Made by a program: the position numbers and the translations under genes. Source: Volvox africanus (lineage: Eukaryota > Chlorophyta > Chlorophyceae > Chlamydomonadales > Volvocaceae). From it: a stretch of 64,000 bases of DNA. This document shows positions 37,201-58,500 of the stretch, one piece after another; position 1 is the first letter of the stretch, and every line of letters begins with the position of its first letter. The DNA is taken from contig BSDZ01000016.1 of assembly GCA_030268105.1 (NCBI GenBank), positions 813,501 through 877,500 of the forward strand, written 5' to 3'. A model generated the notes under the pieces. That model made no database searches, was not told the DNA's origin, and worked only from the letters and a program-made list of their open reading frames with translations.

Positions 37201-38205
37201 ATGGGAACAGCCGCCAAGCAAGGTGTGCATTTTTGGCATCAGACCCGAGCAGGCGGAGGTAGGAGGTTGATTGTCACAGTTGCGGAGGAGGAGCGAGAAG
37301 GAGGAGGCGGTGAGTGGTGCCGGTAGATAGGAGGAATGAGGACTCACGCCGCTGCCCGTCCTCTTTCCTTTTCATAGCGAGCCTGACATTTCTCAAGTAT
37401 GCAAGCACGTGGACATCTGGACTTGCAGGAATGTATAAGGTCCTCCCCCCCGACATACACAATATCACGCCATGCGCTCCTGTGGCTGGGGTTGTGGGTT
37501 TCCTGTCTTCCAACGCACCCCGCATACATCTCGGCAATCACACGGCTGACTGGTAACGGTTGAAGGCAGGATGAGGATCCAAAAAAGACGATGAAAATGA
37601 CCATCGGAATGTAGATGACACAGCACCGAATTGTTGTTTTGGGAACCTTTATTCAACTGCCTGCTGCTATGGTGCGAGTTTGATTTTGTCGTGTTGTGTC
37701 CAGCGCTGGTTTGCATCGCCTGAAATTATGCCTGTTGCGTGCTTTCCTGGGCAAAGATCTCACTCGTTAGCAAACCCTTCTGAAGGGACTTTAATTGTTG
37801 TATCTTTGTTATATTCGCCTAAACAGACAGAAAGTCCTGGTCGGAAGATGTCCATACATGGTCCATCCCAGATACATCGACAGCCTAATTAGGAGACTAG
37901 TGCCAGGTGGGTCGTCACCTAGCTTCGCTTTTGTCGTGTTCCTACGTACGGATGAAGCGGACCGGGCTGCATAACGCGAGCGAAGGTGTAATTTTGTAAG
38001 CTGCATGCATCAACGTGTGAGAGCATGGTGGCAGGGGGTGAGGGGCGACAGAAGGCAGTTCAGGCCAGGACCTGGACCTGGACCAATAATGGATCTTCCC
38101 TTCCCTCCCTCTCTCTCGTCGGATGGGGAGGTGAGTCGCACAGGAGTGTTTCGGCATGTGATGGTATGTCCCACAGGAGGGGAGCATCTTGCGAGGGCCC
38201 AATGA
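37201..38205 (+). repeat. Truncated unit D (5' fragment only)
   Basis: Starts at the same word as the other units and carries the C-type flank, the twin TGTAA signals, ATCAACGTGTGA at 38009-38020 and the first 180 bp of the 1.03-kb segment, then stops matching at about 38200. No gene copy follows. The break falls in a 19-bp tandem duplication (38194-38212 and 38213-38231). Confidence 0.75.
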
Positions 38206-40197
38206 AACCCAGAGGGCCCGATGAAACCCAGCGTGAAACGCCGAAGGGGACCCTGCCCCGAAGGCAGGGTTGCCCATGTCCATGTATGTGTGTGTAAAAG
38301 TCAAATACGTGATAATGAAAATCTTTTTAGCTGTAATAATAAAGCATCCTCTGTGTCCTGGCAAAAATCATATTATGAGTATAAACAAGCAGTTTCAGGG
38401 TCTATTGTACGTGGCCGCGTGGAGTCAAACTTTTACATCTCTCGCTTTCACCTTAGTAACGTATAGGATTTCTGAGCTTGTGAAGAAAACTAAGGTTTTC
38501 GGCAATATACTGAGTACACGCGTCCATGGTTCTGTAGCCGGGTGCCTCATGTTGGGACACCATGATATCGGTGTTTGTATTATCGGCAATAGATGGTTAT
38601 GCGGGGGCCGGGGAGCTGGGGCCGGGGGAGAGGCCACGGGGGATTGGGCATGGGGCACGTAGGACGGGACACGGGGGAAGGGGGATGCGAGAGGGGGATG
38701 GGGGACGGGGCACGGGGGATGGGGACAGGGCATGGGGCACGGGGCCGACCGAAAAATCAGCAGTTACTGGCGATATAATAAGGTTGATGTTTCAATATTG
38801 ATGATGACACCGTAAAGACACACGGTAGAGGAACCCACTCCCACCACGCTGCAACCCACCTAAGCCGTACGCACCTGTTGTAGCCAGCCAGATGCAGCCA
38901 GAATCAAAACGCGAGGCGCCATGTCAGCCATGAGCTGAGGGCCACCATAAGGCCGTCGAGAGTGTGGGACATAAGTCCACCAGCTTCTGCGACATCGCAA
39001 CCACGAGCATCATCATCCCATGTTTGCACGATGCAGCATGGCAGAAGTCCAAGAGTAAGGTGTTGGCCACATCCTTATCGTGTGCGCATTATCGTAGGTG
39101 CACCCCTGTAGTAGTTGTACACGGTACACACTTCCCAGCATCTCGAGAGGCCTCTGCGGCTCTCATCTACTATAACTACGGTCAACACGCAGCAGATACC
39201 TCAGCCCTCCGGATTCCTCTTACCATGCCATGCTGGTTTCACTACTCAATAATATACCAAACCCTTTCCACTCAGATCCCATTTCGCACATCATCTGCCC
39301 CATCATCTTGCCATTGACATGGAGAGGCACTGTCGAATTGCCTTTCTTACCTGTCCCCAAGAATCTGCCCTTCGAAACTTATAAAGAGTGTTATCGGTGC
39401 CAAATGTGATTTAGTGGCCGAGACTTTCAAGCCAAAGGGGGAAAAAACCGCAAAACATAGCACAGTAGAGAACATACTAAGGGAACTACCAGGGACGAAG
39501 CATCGCAATGTCTTAACTCTTTCTGGTCACATTATTGTGTATGACGTGAGAATCCTAAGCATGGCACCTTCGCCATTCTTGGCATGCTGAGGTGCAGGGT
39601 CTTCTTCGTCACCTTCCTTCCTAATCTTTAGCTTGCCCAAAATTTGTATACCACGAATAGGGCAGCCGTTTGGCCCCACAAAATGCGTTGGCTTTCATAT
39701 GTACGTGAATGTTGTTGGACATTCCGCAGGCCACACTTACGCATCGCTGAAAAGAACGTATCATACGCGATGCGACACTCCCCCAAGTCTTGAAATTTCC
39801 TCATCACCCCTGTGACACTTCCGGATCTTATCCTACATCATTGTTACTTACGGCAAGGACCGTCACGGAGCTAACGGCTGAGCACGTATATACGGCTGAA
39901 ATGATTCCAAAGGCTAACCCCAAGTCAAGAGATTTCAAAGCTCTGATGGAGTCAAGCCAACTACCTCGGTATTTTAAACCCAGCCCGGTGCCACAGGCGC
40001 ACACACTACTCTCGGCGCGTAATCCCCATACACGCAAATCTGGCGCCATTTTTCTTTCATGTCATGCAATTAGAAAAATCGCCGTTGCCAGCCGTGTCAA
40101 GAGTTCATCTTTCCATATTACGTTACTTTCTTCACCGCATCGTGCCCGCCTGCTAATGCAGTCAAGGTAGGGCAGGGTCCTTTGCCACATGTACCTG
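38206..40197. other. Intergenic region right of the array
   Basis: No supported gene. A G-rich run lies at about 38600-38750. Open frames at 38964-39317, 39633-39815 and 39790-40170 show no domain I recognise. The last 60-100 bases border the end of the minus-strand gene. Confidence 0.4.
38598..38748 (+). repeat. G-rich degenerate minisatellite
   Basis: Many closely spaced GGGG runs on the + strand in words such as GGGGGATGGGG and GGGGCACGGG. This has potential to form G-quadruplexes. Confidence 0.6.
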
Positions 40198-43100
40198 CTA
40201 CCGATGTCCCCGTAGGCGGGGCTGCCACCAGGGCCCCGTTTTGCCACTGCTTCCTGCGGCGCCCAACCCCGTGGCCTCAGCCTCAGCTCTGGCGCTTCCT
40301 TTGGTCGCTACACTGCTGCCGATCGCTCGGGTTGCTGCGCCGCCGCAATCATCGTGGCTGCTCCCACTATTGGGGCCAGTCACATTGTCCATCTCCGGCA
40401 CGCTTCGCCGCCCAGGCCGCCACACCACCATGCCATAAATCAGCTGGAAAAAAGCCAAGAGGATCTTTCCATACAAAGCAGTACACCAGTGGATCGGCCA
40501 GTAGATCCAAAACATCCATCCGCGTCCGACCCATGGGTCGTCAGGGGCTCCATCACCGTTCAGCCATTCCAGATGAAGCGCGCGTGAGGCCCATCTGAGG
40601 ATGTGGCCGTCAATTGAGTTGCAATTGTTGACGGATACCATTGGCGCATGTGAGGCAAGCGGCCAGTGCGAGAGTGGGAAGACAGAGCTGCGACATCATG
40701 GACGCATCGAATCCAATCGAATCGAATCCATATGTAACGTAATGTTTTTCCCCAGGGTATTGCCTGACACCTGAGCATCTGATCCACCAGGACCTCTCCT
40801 GTACGGCTCAGCTTCCGAATTCAGCTTCCAAGCCATCGAGCAATACCCTTCATGCTTCTAACAGCCTACGCAGCCCCCGGACCCCTGCCCATCAAACCCA
40901 CCTGACGAACCAACGCAACGACCTCCCACCGGGAAACAACGCGTCAAGCGCAGCGAAGGCCGCACGCCGGACCTCGGGGGGCGCGTAGCGAGGGCCGCCA
41001 CCCGACGTCAGAGAGTATAGCTCGCTCTGAAAGCAGCGGGATTTGCAATCCGTCCAAGTCCATATTGAAGGCATATCATAGTGAAATATTCAGAGACAGC
41101 TACCCGTGCAGTCAACCTCTGTTCCCAGCTAACCACTTTTCCGTAAAAATGGTGTCCCAGATAGCAATGTCGGTTCCCGGAATCCACATTTGGGTCGCCG
41201 CACCCTGATGGCATCATGAGGCCTCCCTTGACTGTCCTTGATTGTTCTCCTAATTGTACTACGATAGCTGTACAGGCGGAATGCACAGCAGGAAGAGCCA
41301 AATGACACGGTGCCCTCTACCTCTTTCGCCACATTCCATGTTGGAACTGATTCCGCAAATTTACACGCCAGCGCCCAATACCTGGAGCCTTAATTTGGTG
41401 ATAGTTGGCAGCCCCGCCAGAGGTGGCGGCGGCGGCTGTGAGCTGCGCGGCCTGCGAGCAGCTGCGGTTGCTTTCGGATCACCTTCACGGGCCGGTACAG
41501 CGGTGATGGTGCCGTTGCCATCACCGCTACGGCTGCGAGCTCGTCCTGTAGCAAGATGTGCAGCCAGAACCTTCCTCCCTTGTGGCTGCGACGGTGTCGT
41601 GGCTTGAACAGGCTGAGGTATAGCCTTAGCCTCGGCCTTAGCCCCCGTCGCTACCGGCGTTGGCGGTGATTGCTGGGGGGGAGATGGCGGCTTTGCAAGA
41701 GCCCGCAGGGCGCTCAGGTACTTGAGGAGTCCCACCTGGCAAAACACGTGGAAAGCATCCAACACACACAAATGCTGTCTGCCAGCTGCCCAGTTTGCAC
41801 ACGCTCTAATGGCTAAGCGCCCAACCACGTCGTCAAATCCCATAGCCTAATGTGGCCTACCCCGAAAGTCCGAAAGCGCTGGATATTAGTCCGGGTCCGG
41901 GAATCAACCACCTTCGCTTCCGCGAGTAGCATGCGAGATAAATTACTAGGTTTCGGTGAGCTATGGAGAATTCCCTAACACACGGTCAGCTCCGTCTGCA
42001 CGTCCCGACCACTTCATAAATTCTCACCTCGCTGTTGATTCGGCCCAAAACGTCCGTGACTTCCACAAATAAAAAATCCAAACCAGCCAGTGATACCGCT
42101 GTTGACGCGCCAACGCTGCTGTCATCACCGCTGGCCATGGCAACCAATCCCGACTGCGTTGGTTCCACCCCTTCCAGCGGCGTCGGCGGCGGGAACCGCC
42201 GAGCTAGCTCCGATACCTGCTCGTCCAGGCAGTAGTAAGGCAAAAACGCCGCTGCCACTGCGAGCAGCCAAGGTCGCGCCGTCACTGGCACAGCGTCGAT
42301 GCCCGTCACGGGAGGCAGAGAGGCCCCCGGTGCCGCCAAGCCGCCGTCGCCGCCAGTACTGCCGACCGGCGCCGTGTGAGGCGCCAGACCCGCAACTTCG
42401 AACACCAAAAACGCCCACAGCGGTTGGAACCTGAAGAGACCTGAATGTACATCTCCGAGCAGCAACTGCCGCGCGCCATGTGCCAGCACATTCAGGTGCT
42501 TAACGCGCGGATCCGAGTACGAAATGCTGTATGGGGATTTGCAAGCACTGGAAACCCTAGCGGTGGTGTCAGAGGAAGCCGTCGCAGCAGCAGTGGGGGA
42601 AGTGGTGGTTTCGCGAGGCAGCAGAAGGAAGCTGCAAGGCGACGGGCGGGGCACGGGATCAAGGTAAGCGCAGGAGACAGGCATGACACCATACGCACAT
42701 CCGGCTGGCGGTAAGCGCGAGGTCCGGCACCCACCGCATCACCACAGCAAAACCAAGACCAGCAAAGGTCTCCAGCTTAATCAAGGCGGAAAAGCTAGGA
42801 GTAGCCACTGCTACTCTCCCCACTGCTCCCTTCAGAACTTCAGAACGAACCGCCGTGCGACGTGGTTTATACGCGGACGCACAACGGTAGCAAAAACACC
42901 CGCAATAGCAGAATTAGACACCCTTTTGTCTAGCTATCCGTGCTTGCTTACCGACGACACATGCAATCGGTGCGCTTACCGGTGCAGTAGCAGCGCGAAG
43001 ATGGGCGCCACCCAGGGCGTGTCCCACAACAGCTGGCACAGGTGCAGCAGGACCCGAGCTGAGTCGGCGGCATTGCGAGAGGCGTAGTAGACCGCTAGAA

Positions 43101-44978
43101 CCTGGAGTGGGAAGAAACCACATACCAAGGCTTTGATAAGTGCGCGGGAAGACGTGGGACGAAGTCCAAAAGTAGTCATATGTGGACAGTCGTTGCGATA
43201 TCTGAGCCTTGGCCCGAGTCACTTACTAAATATCGTTTGTGGGAAGGATTGTTGTATGATGGATAAAATTCAAAGAAGCGGGGAGAAGAGTAGTGCGCGT
43301 GTGCTTAATGAACATCCTCAACGCGTTCATAAATGCCGGCGTTCATAAAAGCCCCCTAACTATCGTCTGTCCGCAGCCGGCCTCTCGACTTGCCTCGTAA
43401 TAAAGCCGACCCCGCACGCAAGCCCTTCGGCCAGTGCCGCTGGCTCCCGTGGCTGCCGCGTCACCGTCACCTTCAACCGCGGCTGCATTCGCTACCATTG
43501 CAGGTCCCAGCAAAGCCACCTGAGCGGACGCATCCAGCGCACAAGTGATGTCCGCGAAGAGCTCCTCACAGACCTGCGAGACCCCGTTAGTTGGTTAGCA
43601 GCCGTTAGTTAGCAGCCATTGCGGTGTTACGCACAGGGAAGCGTGTCACGAAACGAAGGTAAACCAACTTGCCGCACCCCTCCCCCACAACGCTTTGTAA
43701 TTCATGTGCCTGAAGGCACATCCTTGCGCCTCAGGAACTACTTACCACGTGTCGATCTTCCGCATTGCCGGCGCTAGCTGCCAGCCGTAGCTTTCGAATG
43801 ACCTACAGCCGTGGGGCGTAGCTGAGATGAAACAGGGGTATTGCGGCTTATGGTAGTAGTTCCGCATGCCCAGAACCGTTTTGCCCCGCGCATGGACGCC
43901 ATAGGCCATCCTATTGCAGCCAAAGGACGTCGTCTAATGTGTGGAATGAGATGACAGTGCCACACGATACAAGAACGCTGCCATTCCCGGACGCGTAATG
44001 ACAACGTAAGAAACGTCATTGGCAATTATGACGTTTGGGACCTATGGCTGTGTGTATGCGACCTCAAGCTCACAGAGACCACATATTGGGAATGCAAGTT
44101 TTGCAAACCCCGGCAGGGGAATACTAGACCCTCTTATCCTGGCGCCCAACGATCTGAATTAGCAACGCCGCGACTTGTGGACACAGGTGCCCTTTGTTTT
44201 ACAAACATATGCACAGAGCCTCTTTGCAGATGTGATGGCCTGGAGAGACGTTCGTAGGCAACGTCCAAAGCCACTACCGTTCATACTGCAACCCTGACCG
44301 CACAGTTGTTCCCTGATTGCCAGCCAGTGACGCTGAAATTTGCAAGCTTACCTCGCGAGATACGTGCTCCAACATGGAACTGCTAATCCCTATGGCAAGC
44401 AGCTGTGAGGCGCTACTTCCACTACCACTGATGGTGAGGCCGCCAGCAACGCCAGTTGCCACGGTAGCGCTGACCGGTGCATCCATGCCACCGCCACTGC
44501 TGACATTGGAGCCAGATCCACTGGTACCTTCCCGCGTTGGAGCCACGGTTTCAGCTCCAGCTCTACTGCAGTTGCTGTCGCCCTTGCCGTTCCCAGCGGC
44601 ACCCACTATTACTCCGCTACCTATTAGACCTCTGGTATTGCTATTGGGGCTGCCCACACTAGAAAGAGGACTGCAGGGATTCGAGGCTTCTATAAACGAT
44701 GGACTCAGATGGCTCGATGTTGTGTGCTGCGGCGATGAACTTGCTGCTGCTGGTCCCGTTGCCGCTACCTCTTGGCCACCGCTGCCGCCAGGACTGTCGG
44801 ACCCAATGGCATGAGAGGTCACATCCTTCTCCATTCTTGACACAACTTCCGTACGGGAGCCGATGCCACGACTTGTGCCCGCGATGACCCTGTCGGGTGA
44901 AGCTTCCGAGAGCTTTACAGACGCAGCTGGCGACGATGCTGTGTCTAATGCTATCGGCTTGTGTTCAGAACAATTGTC
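40198..44978 (-). CDS. Multi-exon hydrophobic protein of unknown function (N-terminus incomplete)
   Basis: Proposed exons, in transcription order: 44978-44352, 43573-43394, 43101-42980, 42631-42028, 41735-41382, 41026-40902, 40594-40198. Phases agree at every join, giving about 802 residues plus stop. The N-terminal 209 residues visible are Ser/Gly/Ala-rich and low complexity. The conserved-looking core includes LYYE-VLAVYYASRNAADSA, LWDTPWVAPIFALLLHR, FRFQPLWAFLVFEVAG, WLLAVAAAFLPYYCL, SLAGLDFLFVEVTDVLGR, a Pro-rich insert, GGGPRYAPPEVRRAAF and finally GWMFWIYWPIHW followed by a hydrophobic stretch. Several segments could be membrane helices. The intron after 43394 has a GC donor (GAG|GCAAGT). 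I do not recognise the family with certainty; motif spacing suggests a conserved eukaryotic or plant-type membrane-associated protein. The start codon exon was not found; the gene is divergent from the HSP70-like gene. Confidence 0.6.
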
Positions 44979-45963
44979 CTGGCAAGTTATTATTAAAACA
45001 CTGCTCTTGTGGTCTTCGCATCGGGCGTCAGCTCCAAGCGCGGTGCGTCAGCGACCCCGGCGCCAAAGGTGAGCCCGGGGCCGTTTGCCATGCGGGCTCA
45101 TGCAAACGCCCTGAGGGCCGGCTTAATCACTACGTAGGTATAAGCAACCAGGGCTACGGTCAGCCCGGCCACAGCCAAAGCAAGCCACTGGGGATCGTCA
45201 ACGACAACAGAACCAGGCACCGATGCCATCCTTTTTTATAATTTGCTGTTTAGAGGGATTTCAACAAACAATCAGGCAAGAGCCAAAGGTTCCCCCTACG
45301 GGGTGAGGTCCGAGTTGGACTTAGGGCAGATCAACCGTAGGTTAAGAAATTTCTTAATAAATCAAAGGTAAATTTCGCCTCGTACTATTTCTCAAGTAGG
45401 TATTTTGACTGCTGTGAGGTAAAATCCATAATGTGCGATGAAAAGATTGTACACGGACCCTGATGAAGCGGGAACCCACCCCCCGATTCGCTGACTCCGT
45501 CAATTTTTATCATGAACCTAACGTAATTAAAAATATTCCGGTCACTGCGAGGCGCAAAACGGCACGTTGCTGCCCTAGCTTGTACCCATAATGTGCTCGA
45601 AGTGACTCAGTTAGAAATTCAGTCATAACATGTGGATCTATGGTTACACTTGCAACTTGACATTATAAATTACTGGTACGAGTCATTCGACGTCCCGCGA
45701 CGTAAGGCGGCTTCTATCTGCCGCTGGTTGGGCCAGCAGGTCCGCCGTATCGTGCTGGCATGAGAATATCACCATTCGACCGGCCCTTTTTTTCAGCCTT
45801 TTACTAGCACGTCGCCGCTGGATCACGCCCCGGGTTGAGGTATCCCCTGGCGGCGGATTGTTGCCCCGCAGCGCCGTATATCGTAACAGCTTCCTGCGTC
45901 CGGAGACATGTTGCCAATAAATGGCTTTCAAACCCCACCCCACAGCTGCTACCAGATGCAAGG
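44979..45963. other. Divergent intergenic region
   Basis: Should contain the missing first exon and promoter of the minus-strand gene and the promoter of the HSP70-like gene. I could not place either with confidence, and no clear TATA box or heat-shock element array stands out. Confidence 0.35.
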
Positions 45964-54748
<8,785 letters not shown>

Positions 54749-55519
54749 AAAGGCTCCCGTTGCTCAGGATGATGTCTTTCCGAGGAGTCGTCGGTGTTAT
54801 GGGGCGCACATGTCCAGGATGGCGCTTTTAGGTTCGGGCGACGGGTCGCGTCGGCTGCCCGTTAAACTCAGACTCCCCTTCGACTAGATACAAGAGGTGA
54901 TGGCTTACGCGGAAGATGTTCAGGAGGTGGGTGCTTGGCGGTTCTGGTTTGGAAGCGGGAGATTGGACTTAATGCTGCGCTTGCAGGGCTTGGGCGGCTG
55001 TGGATGCATGACGCTGTGCAAGTAGCGGTGAAGGGGCCACTGGAGGAAGGGAAGTTCGGATGTATAATGTGCCATGAATGGAAGTACGTGGTTTCGTGAA
55101 ACGCGTCGGATGTTTTGAAGTCTGGTACGGGGCATTGTGCAGGGCCAAGGCCGAACTGCGTAGAGAGGGGGTTGAGCCCACATCGTGACTACCTTTGGAA
55201 ATGAAGAACTAAAATGAATATTTCGATGGGAAAACCTTCACCTAGCACACAGCTTTCAGCGGTTTCAAAAAGCCGCAGAAACAAGATGAGTACGGCAACT
55301 AGATTATGTTGTACTGGCTCTTCGGTTATTCTGCATTCCTTCGGTGCAATTGCAGCATTCGCAACGCGCAGTTCTGCAGGCATTTACTACGTATCAATAA
55401 CCGTACCATCTCTCCTCGTAAAACATATAACACAAGATTTCTGAGTGCGGACATACACCAAGGTTGTTGATTGAAAGGATAAGGTTTCTGCTAGAGCTTT
55501 GGAAGCGTTTCACGTCAGT
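54749..55519. other. Intergenic: HSP70-like 3' flank and Serinc upstream region
   Basis: Tandem genes on the same strand, about 770 bp apart. No additional exon is supported and I did not find a convincing TGTAA after 54748. Confidence 0.4.
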
Positions 55520-58500
55520 ATGTTTCTGGGAGGTTACTTGGGCAGCTGCGCTGCTCAGCTTGCAACGTATGCAGCATGCACCGCCTGTCAGTGTGCATCC
55601 CGCGAGGTGTTGCGGCACAGCGCACGAGTCGCCTGGTCTGTACTCTTCTTCCTTGCTATGATTGTGGCCTGGGTTCTTCGTGACTTCGCAACTCCTATCC
55701 TTCAGAAAATTCCTTGTAAGGCCTGCCCGCACAGAGCTGACAAGGATTCTTGAATAATATTTCAATATTCTACACACTCCTATAACTTGCTGCTCACGAA
55801 TGTTTGCGACGGTGTTCCGACAGCACGACTTTACTCGTTTTCGACTTCCTGGGCCTGCAGGGATTGTAAAGGATGTAGGCCATGTGGATATGGACAAGTG
55901 GTTTGGACAACAGGCGGTGTATCGCGTCAGCATGGGCAACTTTGTAAGTAGTTAGTCTAATGGATCCTTTTTATCTATGCCTATCGAAAAATATCCAAAG
56001 TTAAGCTAGAATATTATTTGTAGCGGACATATAAAAACGTTTATCGCTGTCGGCGGGGCAGAGCTCTGGCTCATCACCCCTTCCTGGTCCCACGTGCCGC
56101 AGCTCTTCTTTGCATGCTTGTCGCTTGCCATGATTGGTGTCAAGTTTAAGGGCGACAAGCGTGACCGCTACCTGCACCACGCGCATCCAATGCTTAAGCT
56201 GGGGCTCTGGCTGCTGTTCACAGCACTGCCCTTTCTCTTCCCCAACGAGGTTCTGAACGCCTACAGTAAGTGGAGCCATGCTCTTTACGGTTCCCACTGG
56301 TCAGGGACTCGTAACTTCGTAAGGACGGAGGGCCTGCAACGGCACATAGAAGTACATGGAGGAGGGCGGGGAACATAGGAACAAAACCTGCAGGCCCCGT
56401 GCGTTATAAAATGAGTGCGGCGGTATTGTACCAGCCCATTCATAAGCCACCATCCAAAAGCGTGTTCTGTGTGTATTGGGTAGGTGTCCCTATGGAATTG
56501 CTTTTGCGGCATGCCGCGTCGAGTTCCTAACGTGTTGCCTGGATCCAGCCTGTTGCCTGGATGCTGCATATTGGGCTGGACATTTGGGCAGTCATACCTG
56601 GGCCCGCTCTTCTAAGTTGCTGTTGCATCATTCTAAGCGTTACGTTGTTGCATGGTGATGTCAGGTTGGATGGCGCGGTTTGGGTCCGGCGTGTTTCTGG
56701 TCATCCAGATGATCATCCTTCTGGACTTTGTACAGGTGCGGGGGGGCTAGCTGCTACACTGGTTTATAAACCAAAGGGCACTGCTGTCACGAGGCCGAGC
56801 CAATATATATTCAGTCGGAAGCCACGGTAGTGCGCTGTTGACAGATGACGATGTAGGTATGTGAGAGAAGGGGTTGAATTGTAAAGAGAAATGGGGCCGA
56901 TCTGAGCATGGACACACACTTTGTCAACGTGAGGCTCTGCCATTATCACCTTGAACATGTTCCTTTCTTCCCTCTCGGCTGCTGCAGTGCTGGAACGACA
57001 GCTGGGTGGCAAATGGCGAGGAGAATGACCGCTGGCTGTACGGCCTTATGGGGCTCACGTGCGTGGGTTATGGCGGCACGCTGACGCTCGCAGGTGCGCC
57101 TCGGTGCTCTTTGACGCGGGCTGATACCTCGATGGCATGGGGCGTCATGGGGCGTCGGGCACGGGCGCTGGCATCGGGTATTGTACGGCAGATGCTTGCT
57201 TGATGACTACAGAGGTTACGTCGGGGTGGTCGGCGCTGGCTCGCTTTGGGTCGGAGTTTTACAGGGGGGGTTACAGAGGGGTGTGGTTCTGCATGGGCCT
57301 AGGAACAGTAGCTGTGGCGAAGCATTATAGAAGACGGTTAAGAGGCAAACCAGCCAGGAAGGGACAGGCCATGGCCTCCAGGCCGGGCATCCTCCGTGAC
57401 ATGACAGACTAAAGCGTTTAAAGGTTAAAACTGCAACGTGGCTGCCGGGACATGGACCAGGGCAGTAGTACAAAAGGTCAGGGCAAGCATTAAATCCTGC
57501 GCGAATGGCTAGACTGACAAATTTGATCTCAAATGGGCGGAGATCCACAACTATCAGGACCGCAAACACAGGCCGATCATCCGCATGCACCTCTGCAGCA
57601 CCGGTTTACGCGTTTTAACACAGCTACCCGTCACGGCCGCTGCTGCTGTTGCCTGATGCCGCACTATGTCCGTCGTTCCATACGCCCCTGGTCAGCCTCT
57701 GCGCCGCTGCCATGCGCTGTGCCCGCAGGCCTCATGTACTACTGGTTTAAGCCCGCAGGTGCCGGCTCCTGCTCACTGAATATCGCGCTCATCACGCTCA
57801 CATTGCTGCTGGTCGTCGGGTTCAGCGTGTTATCTCTGGCGCCGCTGGCTAGGGGTGTGAGTCGCCCAACCTCCTGTGTGTGCGTGTCCTCAATGGCAAC
57901 AGCCATCCGGGTGTGAGAATGCACAACAACGTATATGCGCAGTCCCGTATATTGTGCGCCGGCAAGGTGATGACGTCACCAAGCAACACATCAATACACG
58001 ACGCCGATGGCGATATTTTGAATATGGGTCTAACATGACGATCTGGGTTTTAGCTGGGTTAGGACCGATACCCCATCATACGTCGCAGTGCTGCTCTGTC
58101 TCGGCCTTCTCGCCATCGTCCATGAGGGCCTTGCAGCCTACCGCAGTGCAAGGGCCAGCTATCCCTTGCACGCTATCGATCAGTGGCATCTAGTCTATAC
58201 GATTATATGGTGACACAGGGTGTGGGTATATGTTCACAGGGGGCCCACTTAACTATTCGTGCAAAATGCCCAGCTACCTGTGTTTACCCGTGTATGCCAC
58301 GCTACAACCGCGGGAAGTTCCTGCCTGACTGCATCCCTCCCGCTCCTGCTCCCTGCCCTGCCCGCGTACCAGGGCTCCATCTTTCCCTCCTCCATGATCT
58401 CCCTCTATGCTGTCTACTTGTGCTTCTCAGCACTCCAGTCAGAGCCGCGGGATTACCAGTGCAACGGTCTGGGCCATCGCTTAACCGTAGCATCGGGTAG

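Noticed and set aside
40198..40598. Plus-strand open frames over 40182-40598 as genes
   Set aside because: They are antisense shadows of the last exon of the minus-strand gene.
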